This document shows, piece after piece, positions 57,657 to 64,000 of a DNA stretch of 64,000 bases. The stretch lies in the NCBI GenBank assembly GCA_036971615.1, contig JAYKKR010000002.1:1736001-1800000 (forward strand), in the 5' to 3' direction. The notes under the pieces were generated by a model. It worked only from the letters and a program-made list of their open reading frames with translations. It searched no databases and was not told the origin of the DNA. A program made the position numbers and the translations under genes. Numbering within the stretch: position 1 is the stretch's first letter; the number at the start of each line of letters is the position of its first letter. This stretch comes from Amyloporia xantha. Its lineage: Eukaryota > Basidiomycota > Agaricomycetes > Polyporales > Adustoporiaceae.

Positions 57657-59739
57657 ATGTCGGTCAACGACCCCATGTAAGCCCGCTCCTCTTCATTTTT
57701 ACTTCCACACAGTCCAACCCGCTACACAGACCGGTCCCTTCCATCCCGCTCACGCGTCCCCCGACGACCGTCCTTGCCCCCTCCCCGCGCACGCCTTCCT
57801 TCGTTCTCGGCTCGGCCAACCGCTCATACAAGCATCAGTATGCGACTATATACTTTGCGCGGCTGCAGCTGATGCGGAGGCCCGTACTTGCACGAGCCCG
57901 GAGGAGGTGGAAGGGCGTCGCGGGTACGTACTTCTGACGCGTTACTGTGCCCTTGGTTTGTGGGCTCACGTATCGCCTCTACTTTCTGGGGTTTGTGGCT
58001 GGTGTAGATGGGCGCGACCCGCCGTTTGTGTTGCGCATGCTGGACATGGAGAAGGGCCAGCTGTGTTTTATTATTGGGACGGTGTACATGGACATGCCGC
58101 TCAAACCAAACGTCCTCGAGGACATCGCGCGCGACGTACGTCCCTACCTCTCTCCCCGTCCCCTGACTCCACTTCATGTCCGCATACAAATCCCACTTCA
58201 TGCTAACGCGCGCACAGCACTCGCTCCCTGCCCCACCCCCACGGCCGAAATATCACTCCCCCTCGGACCAAGTCACCCTTGAGGACGAGTCCGGGCGCAT
58301 CATCCTTGTCGGCGATCGCGTGCGCGCGGCGCGCCTCGTCACGGGAGTCGTCCTGGCTGCGCTGGGGGTCGAGACGAGTGGGGGCGAGTTTGAGGTGGTG
58401 GATGTGTGCTCGGCGGGGATGGCCCCGCAGCCGGGGGCGGATCTCAGCTGGGGGACACAGAGTAGCCAGGAGAGCGCAGGGGATAAGATGGATGTGGACG
58501 GTGCGTAGCCCTTTCTGTGGTACTATGCTAGCAGCAGGGTATTTACAGGGTACATGCAGAGACACCTGGGAGTAGGTCGGTACCGGGACAGGAGGAGGAC
58601 GAATGGATAGCACTCGTCTCCGGGCTGGAGGTTGGCGCACACTCTCCTGCGGACGCGCAGATCCAGATGCTTGTGGAATACCTCACGGGCGAGGCAGGTG
58701 GGCCGGACGAACAGACCATAGCTGCGCGCATAACGCGGCTGATCGTCGCGGGAAACTCGCTCGCGCCGATGCTGAATATAAACGGGAAAACAGATGAAGA
58801 AGAGAAAGTCGAGAGGAAAGCGGTGTGTCGCCTCGCTCTGTGCCACTCCAATTTCATATTGACTGACGAAACTTACCGTCCGGCTGGCTACAGCGTCGTT
58901 ATGGCCACGACCCCGCGCACTTTTCACCGCACCCCACGCTCACGCTGTCGGGGTATCTCACGGACATTGCGCGCGCTATGCCTGTTCACATATTGCCGGG
59001 CGCGACCGACCCTGCTGGGACGCTCCTCCCACAGCAGCCTTTCCCCCGTTCGATGTTCGGAGGCGCCGCGGCCTTTGCGAGCTTCGCGTGCGAGACGAAC
59101 CCGGCATACATACGCGTGGGATCCTCCCACTCTGACGCCTCGCCCTCGTCAGACTCGGCCAAGGGCAAACAAAAAGCCTCGGCATCGACCCCGAAGCCGG
59201 AGGACACTACCGCGCCTTCCGGCTCGACACCCGCACGCACTCTGCTCGTCTCCTCCGGACAGCCGGTGGATGACATGTACAAATACCTCCCCACGCCGCC
59301 GTCCACGCGCCTCTCCATCGCCGCGTCCTCGCTCAAGTGGCGTCACCTTGCGCCGACGGCCCCGGACACACTGTGGTGTCACCCATATAGCGCCACAGAC
59401 CCATTTATCATCACAGAGACGCCCGACGTGTATGTTGTCGGGTGCCAGCCGGCATTTGGGACGCGGGTGGTACATGAGAGCGGGTGGGGCCCGCGGAGGA
59501 AGCAGGAGGCGGACAGTGGGGAGGGGATAATTGAAGATGAGGTGATGGAATGGGATGGGGAGGAGGGAGAGGAAGACGTAGGAATGGAGGACGAGGGAGG
59601 GGAGAGGAAGTGTCGGGTTATACTGGTGCCTGGTTTCAGGGAGACTGGAATCCTGGTGCTGCTTAATATGCGGACGTTGACGGTAAGGACGGTGCAATTC
59701 GTGGTGGAGGGGATGAGTGCGGGCGGAGGGGAGACATGA
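57657..59739 (+). CDS. POLD2: DNA polymerase delta small (second) subunit
   Basis: Six or so exons. A short first exon (MSVNDP) joins to the OB-fold region: SYKHQYATIYFARLQLMR, FVLRMLDMEKGQLCFIIGTVYMDMPLKPNVLEDIARD and LEDESGRIILVGDRV. The inactive calcineurin-like phosphoesterase domain follows (WIALVSGLEVGAHSP, VHILPGATDPAGTLLPQQPFPRSMF, NPAYI). It then runs through DDMYKYLP, CHPYSATDPFIITETPDVYVVGCQPAFGT and ILVPGFRETGILVLLNMRTL. It is the structural B-subunit linking Pol3 to the other delta subunits in the nucleus. Compared with the usual ~470 aa, this copy has Ser/Thr/Pro and acidic insertions (about 59140-59260 and 59505-59600). Confidence 0.92.
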
Positions 59740-60130
59740 TGCAACTTGATTCTTGGGTATAAGAGGAGTTGGTATGTTTATTTTCTCACTGTGTATCGAT
59801 ACGATCTAGGTTAAGATTGTGCATGGCTCTGATATCGCTCGGGCTGTGAGGAATATGGATATCTGGGCTGTACGTATGTAGGGGGAGTTCCACCATGGAC
59901 AGTGGTCGGACGCCTTCCACATATGTGCAGCCTATGGCTTGGCTGCTGGATTATGATTACGATCAATTCCCCCTGTGCTCGCGACTCGTAATAGGTGGGT
60001 GAATCGCCTTTCTCGTCGACACTCACTCCTCAATCTTCCACGTCTGCAATCAGGAAGTGACTCAAAAGTTCGTTCGGAAATGTTTATATGATTGGTATGA
60101 TTTTTATATTGGATTATATAACACAAGATA
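59740..60130. other. Convergent intergenic spacer
   Basis: Between POLD2 (+) and the hypothetical minus-strand gene; only presumed 3' untranslated sequence. Confidence 0.4.
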
Positions 60131-60895
60131 TCATCCGTACAACGGATCAGAAGCGAAACGATTAATGCTCTCTAGACGCGGTGCTCCAGGGGGTGTCATT
60201 TCCCTGTCGAATGGGTCCTCCGTTGCTCCCGAAGCAGGCAGGGCTGGCGTGGGTAAGACGATGTCGATGGTAATGTCCGCCTCGTCCAGTGGCGGTGTGA
60301 TTAGACCAGACTCATTGATGATGATTGATTCGTCCCCGAAAGGAATCGGGCTCGACAGACCCGGGGGGAGGATCGAATATGTGAGGAGTGATCGGTCGGA
60401 GCCACTGCGCTGCATGTCGACGTTGTCGAAATCTCCCGCTACTACCGTGGTAGTTTGGAATAGAGTGGGCGGGTGCTGCTGAATAGGCAGATGGAAGCTG
60501 GTGGGTAGCCCAAGGCCGAGACCGGTGACCGGTGGCAGATGAGACTCTGAATATATGACGGTGGTAGGTGCACTTGGGGACCGGTGCGAGTATGATGGTC
60601 TGCCTTGGCGATAGGTGGAGCGAGCACTGCGTGTGGATGCCCTTGCGAGAGTGAAGTCGACGTGAATTGCCATGTCGTCGGCAGCAGAGGCCGACCAAGC
60701 CAGATCTCGAAGTGATGGGGGCAACGATCGTGTTGATGGTGAACGGATATGCTGTATGTCCTCGAGCTCAAAGTCTGCTTCGTACGCTGTCTGATCTGCG
60801 TATTCATGATCAGCGCGAATGGAGAGCTCGGGTAGAGAAAGACTGCGCGCCCCTAGACCAGCTAGAGGATGCCTTTGAGAAGTAGCAGATTGCAT
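60131..60895 (-). CDS. Hypothetical Ser/Pro-rich protein, intronless
   Basis: A 254-aa uninterrupted frame, not recognised. Composition is rich in Ser, Pro, Asp and Thr and looks mostly disordered, with repeated short acidic/hydrophobic patches (LEDIQHIRSPS, GDFDNVDMQRSG, DEADITIDIVLP). No signal peptide or membrane helix. A minus-strand ATAAAAG lies about 60 nt upstream and a pyrimidine-rich leader precedes the ATG, supporting a real start. Without recognised homologues it could still be a chance frame. Confidence 0.5.
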   Translation of the reverse strand: MQSATSQRHPLAGLGARSLSLPELSIRADHEYADQTAYEADFELEDIQHIRSPSTRSLPPSLRDLAWSASAADDMAIHVDFTLARASTRSARSTYRQGRPSYSHRSPSAPTTVIYSESHLPPVTGLGLGLPTSFHLPIQQHPPTLFQTTTVVAGDFDNVDMQRSGSDRSLLTYSILPPGLSSPIPFGDESIIINESGLITPPLDEADITIDIVLPTPALPASGATEDPFDREMTPPGAPRLESINRFASDPLYG

Positions 60896-60953
60896 GATAA
60901 GTGGTGTAAGTTTAGATGAAATAAAGTTGGGTACTCAACACGGTCTATCATTG

Positions 60954-60960
60954 CTTTTAT
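60954..60960 (-). promoter_or_regulatory. TATA-like element for the hypothetical gene
   Basis: ATAAAAG on the minus strand, about 60 nt upstream of the ATG at 60895. Confidence 0.4.
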
Positions 60961-61895
60961 GCTCAGCAGACCTCGATGGACCTGTTCGGGAAGAGTGGCG
61001 TCGCATCCTCCATGCAATGTCCCGTCGGACCGACATGCATCGTCTAGAGCCGGCGGATGTTACGGCTTGCATCCGCTCGGAGGCGGCGTCGGAAATGTAT
61101 GTCGGGCACGCGATCACGTGATACGCGTTGGACGCGTCATGAATCCTCCGACTGTCTTCCTCCATTGTAATTCAGACCAGTAATCCGTCATATACCTTGA
61201 AGTTCATCTCAAAATATCGGTGATTATCTAACTACTGACTCGATTGTATGACCGCCGAGTCGCGTCTGTAGGCCGCTCCTTTCACAAAACATCCGGATGC
61301 GCTTTTGATTCCGTGTCCGGCGTCGGGACACGTCCCTAACATACCGATAGATTGCCTTCAATATCCAGCCATATTTAACAACGGATACCGCAATACTCGT
61401 GATGGGACGGAGGACTGGTCTTCTGAGCAACATCGCTGCTAGGACTGGATGCAGCTGCATTGCATTGTAGTATCGCACGACAGGTATGGTGACGATATCA
61501 GTATGCTCAAATCATATGACTGGACGGTGAAATCCTGCGTGGCCTGCTTTTGCCATGATTTGTCGCACCTTGTTTTCTAAGAGACAAGACTCCTGCGCAC
61601 CTTGGGACCTAACCCCAGGCTGGGTTTTAAAGGCTGTCTCAGTTGAGCAGGCCAAAAGACATTGTTGGTAAGATAGATACATTTCCTCCTGTGTTTATCG
61701 TAAGTTGAGGACAATTGACGGGTTATTCTACTAGCTTATGCTGAAGAGGAGAGCAAGAGAGTCACTCAACTCAGAACTGAGCGAACATGAATGGATGACG
61801 CCGGCCACGTGTCATCGGTGTTCAGGCGAACACGATCAGTTACTAGGCGCTTACAAACTACAGATTGCCGACTTGCGCACACAGCCTGAGGGGCG
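60961..61895. other. Intergenic, no gene supported
   Basis: Short frames only; no repeat or RNA gene recognised. Confidence 0.4.
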
Positions 61896-62303
61896 ACCAG
61901 AGTAGTAACAGTAACAGTCGTTCACTGTTACTATTCAGCGGTCTTATTCGGCAGATGTGGACCATGCGCACAGGGACCTTACTATATGAGGCAATCAGTC
62001 CGGCCACAGCGAAAGCATCCCAGAAAGTCACGGCAGTCACGTGGAAAGCCTGGTATGAAGCCGGCCTGTTCCAATTATACGCCCTATCTCGTTAAATGCG
62101 CGAACGAGGCTTTAGCGTGCCCACCTGAGCGCGCCCGGTTCGGGGGACCCCCCCGAGCGCAGCGAGGGAGGGGAGGGCGCGCGAATGGTGGGCCCTCTTT
62201 GCGCGCCCGGCAAAATTCCTGCCCACCGCGGACCCTTACCATTTATAGAAAACACCGCGATCGGCAGTAACACTGAGGTGAGAGTTACTATTACTACTCT
62301 GGT
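61896..62303. mobile_element. Possible MITE with 20-bp imperfect TIR
   Basis: ACCAGAGTAGTAACAGTAAC at 61896 matches the reverse complement of 62284-62303 at 19 of 20 positions. A further GTAACAG/CTGTTAC pair sits just inside the left end. The interior includes a GC-rich stretch (about 62130-62210). No target-site duplication is visible, and the element ends about 100 bp upstream of the HID1 start, so it may sit in that promoter. Confidence 0.5.
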
Positions 62304-62400
62304 ATATACTCACACAGCCTGTGCTGAAGCTCACAGTCGACACGGCTTGCCTCTTCTTTCTATGATACTGAGTACTGGACTACTAGTATAGTAACTAAGA

Positions 62401-64000
62401 TGCTCGCCAGTCTGCCACAGAAGATTTCTGTTCCTTTCAATCTTCTCGGTGACGAAGCTAAGCTCGCTTTCCGCAGCCAACCTACCGGTATTGCTAAGTT
62501 AGCATCAACACGGGTATGTCTCCGAGTCTAAGCTCTATAGTATGGCTTCGGTGATTAAGACTCAAATGACTGTCTAGCAGATTGCAGATACTGATGCGTA
62601 CTGGGACCAAGTGAGTCGTTGCATAGTTCAGAAACTCCTTGTCTCACGCTTCCGCTCTCTCAGTATGTGACGCTGTTCGACTCGGCATCCGATGTGTTCA
62701 CGCTTATTTCGCACAACGATGGTACGCTTCTGTGTCCTCAAGCTTGCCAAACTGACCCACTTCGATGTAGTCCGACGTGCGTTGTTTGATGCGCCTGAGA
62801 ACGTAGCAACATTGATCCGCGTTATCACATCCCGACTATTCAACCTCGTGTCCGACCACACATTCCCCAGCGCGGCAAATGCGTCTGTGGCCTCCTTTGC
62901 CTCATCGTTCATGAAGACATTGTCCCCGCGGAACACCACGAAAGAGGCCCTCAACTGCATCCGCGTGCTCCAGCGTGTTCTCCCGGCTGTGTTTGAGCTC
63001 GAGAGCGAGACCAGTCGGTTCGAGATGGAGGTGCTATGGAAGAGAGATGTAGTAGAAGACGACGGCGCGGCCGAAGAAGACCCCTCCTCACAGTTTGTCA
63101 TTGACGACGAAGAGGACGACGAAGATGGCCCTCAAGCAGAAGCTTCCAAGCCATCATCGGCGCCGGATACTAAGACCAAGCTGATGTTACCATCTTTGTC
63201 TGAGAAGCTGTTCAGTTGCTTGATTGATTTGCTATTCTGCTGCGGCTTCACACTTCCGACCAAGCTGCAGGCGGATCACTACAAAATTAAACTATGTTAT
63301 CTGGTGCGCGCTTTTGTGCAGCGCTCTTGAATGCTCTAGATTCATAAGTTAATCGTGCAGGGAAAAGGGCGTTGGCTCAACCACCGATCCCGGTCCCAGC
63401 CATGCATATGACAGCAACAAAACAGAAGTCCTACGACTACTCCAGGTACTCCTATCGAAGCAGATCTACGTTCCCCCTCTGGACTCTTCTCTATGCCGTC
63501 GCTGTACTCGCTTCACTTTGTTCAACGCACGTCCAGACGGCACGTCCTCACGGTCCTCTGTTCCTTGCTGAACACGACCATGAACTCGTCACATGCTCAG
63601 AATGCCAACATTATGGGCACGGTGGCTGGCAAGCTCCCCTACAACCACTTGGTGTTCAAAGGGAGAGGATCCTCGAACGACTCTTGTGGCAACTTGTCTA
63701 CAGGTCCTTTGTGTGCTCCTGGATTTCCAGAGCGGAAACGCCAGAGATGTTGTGTCGAATAGCGACGCAGGGACGTCGTCCGGCCCGACTGCGCGAACGA
63801 ATGCATTCCGCTACTTCATCGCTAAACTAGTGAGCACTGCCAGCTGGTCCTGGAATAACCTGTTGACACATAGAGTAGCATCGTCCCAATGATTTCGCCT
63901 TCATTCTGGACGGGGTCATTGGTATTCTACAAGAACAAATGGCATCTATCAATAATCTGCTTCCTGGATCCAAGAGATCTGTTCCGTACATTGTGGAGAC
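62401..64000 (+). CDS. HID1-family Golgi protein, 5' part
   Basis: At least six exons before the window ends. Exon 1 (62401 on) encodes MLASLPQKISVPFNLLGDEA; the next exons give QIADTDAYWDQYVTLFDSASDVFTLISHND and RRALFDAPENVATLIRVITSRLFNLVSDHTFP, the conserved HID1 opening. Then come an acidic insert (VIDDEEDDEDGPQ), DLLFCCGFTLPTKLQ and a spliced EKGVGSTTDPGP...DSNKTEVLRLLLVLLSKQIY motif that is highly typical of HID1. ANIMGTVAGKLPYNHLVFKGED and ARTNAFRYFIAKLVSTASWSWNN follow. In animals HID1 works at the trans-Golgi in secretory granule formation; fungal relatives are presumed Golgi trafficking factors. The C-terminal half is outside the window. Confidence 0.88.

Overview
The window is nuclear DNA of a filamentous basidiomycete, most likely an Agaricomycete. 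Genes are compact and broken by many short introns (about 45-70 nt, GT...AG). The housekeeping genes resemble basidiomycete versions, and two large proteins near the middle belong to a type I know only as unassigned mushroom proteins. There are no operons; neighbouring genes are convergent, divergent or tandem. I rebuilt gene models by joining ORF pieces across introns and checking reading phase. Where an exon list is given, every junction was checked for phase. Elsewhere only the ends are firm.

Left part (1-16.6 kb): a partial cysteine-motif protein runs off the left edge. It is followed by a fold-back repeat element (2028-3802) and a small TA-flanked MITE (3972-4456). Next come an NYN/OST-HTH RNA-binding or nuclease-like protein (+), mitochondrial TACO1/YebC (-), a SulP sulfate permease (-), a 41-bp-TIR element (12374-12779), the WD40 protein STRAP (+), and a second NYN/OST-HTH paralogue (-) facing the first.

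Middle part (17.9-40 kb): a probably mitochondrial short-chain dehydrogenase, an SMG6/EST1-like protein with a C-terminal PIN nuclease domain, a possible small membrane protein, NDP kinase, QCR7 of complex III, transketolase, the twin-CX9C protein CMC2, a YicI-like GH31 alpha-xylosidase, an L-serine/threonine dehydratase with an apparent 1-nt frameshift, and the cytochrome oxidase assembly factor PET100. TACO1, QCR7, CMC2 and PET100 all serve the respiratory chain, though nothing shows they are co-regulated.

Right part (40-64 kb): two non-autonomous transposons of one type, each with AGGACCCC termini and perfect 8-bp target duplications, flank the first of two tandem paralogues. These encode very large proteins of unknown function (1082 aa, 11 exons each); the second copy carries a likely 2-nt deletion. 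Then come glutamate decarboxylase, DNA polymerase delta subunit 2, a proline/serine-rich hypothetical protein, another TIR element and the 5' part of a HID1-family Golgi protein that runs off the right edge.

The best candidates for undescribed biology are the tandem giant-protein pair, the facing NYN/OST-HTH pair, and the transposon family with exact 8-bp duplications.
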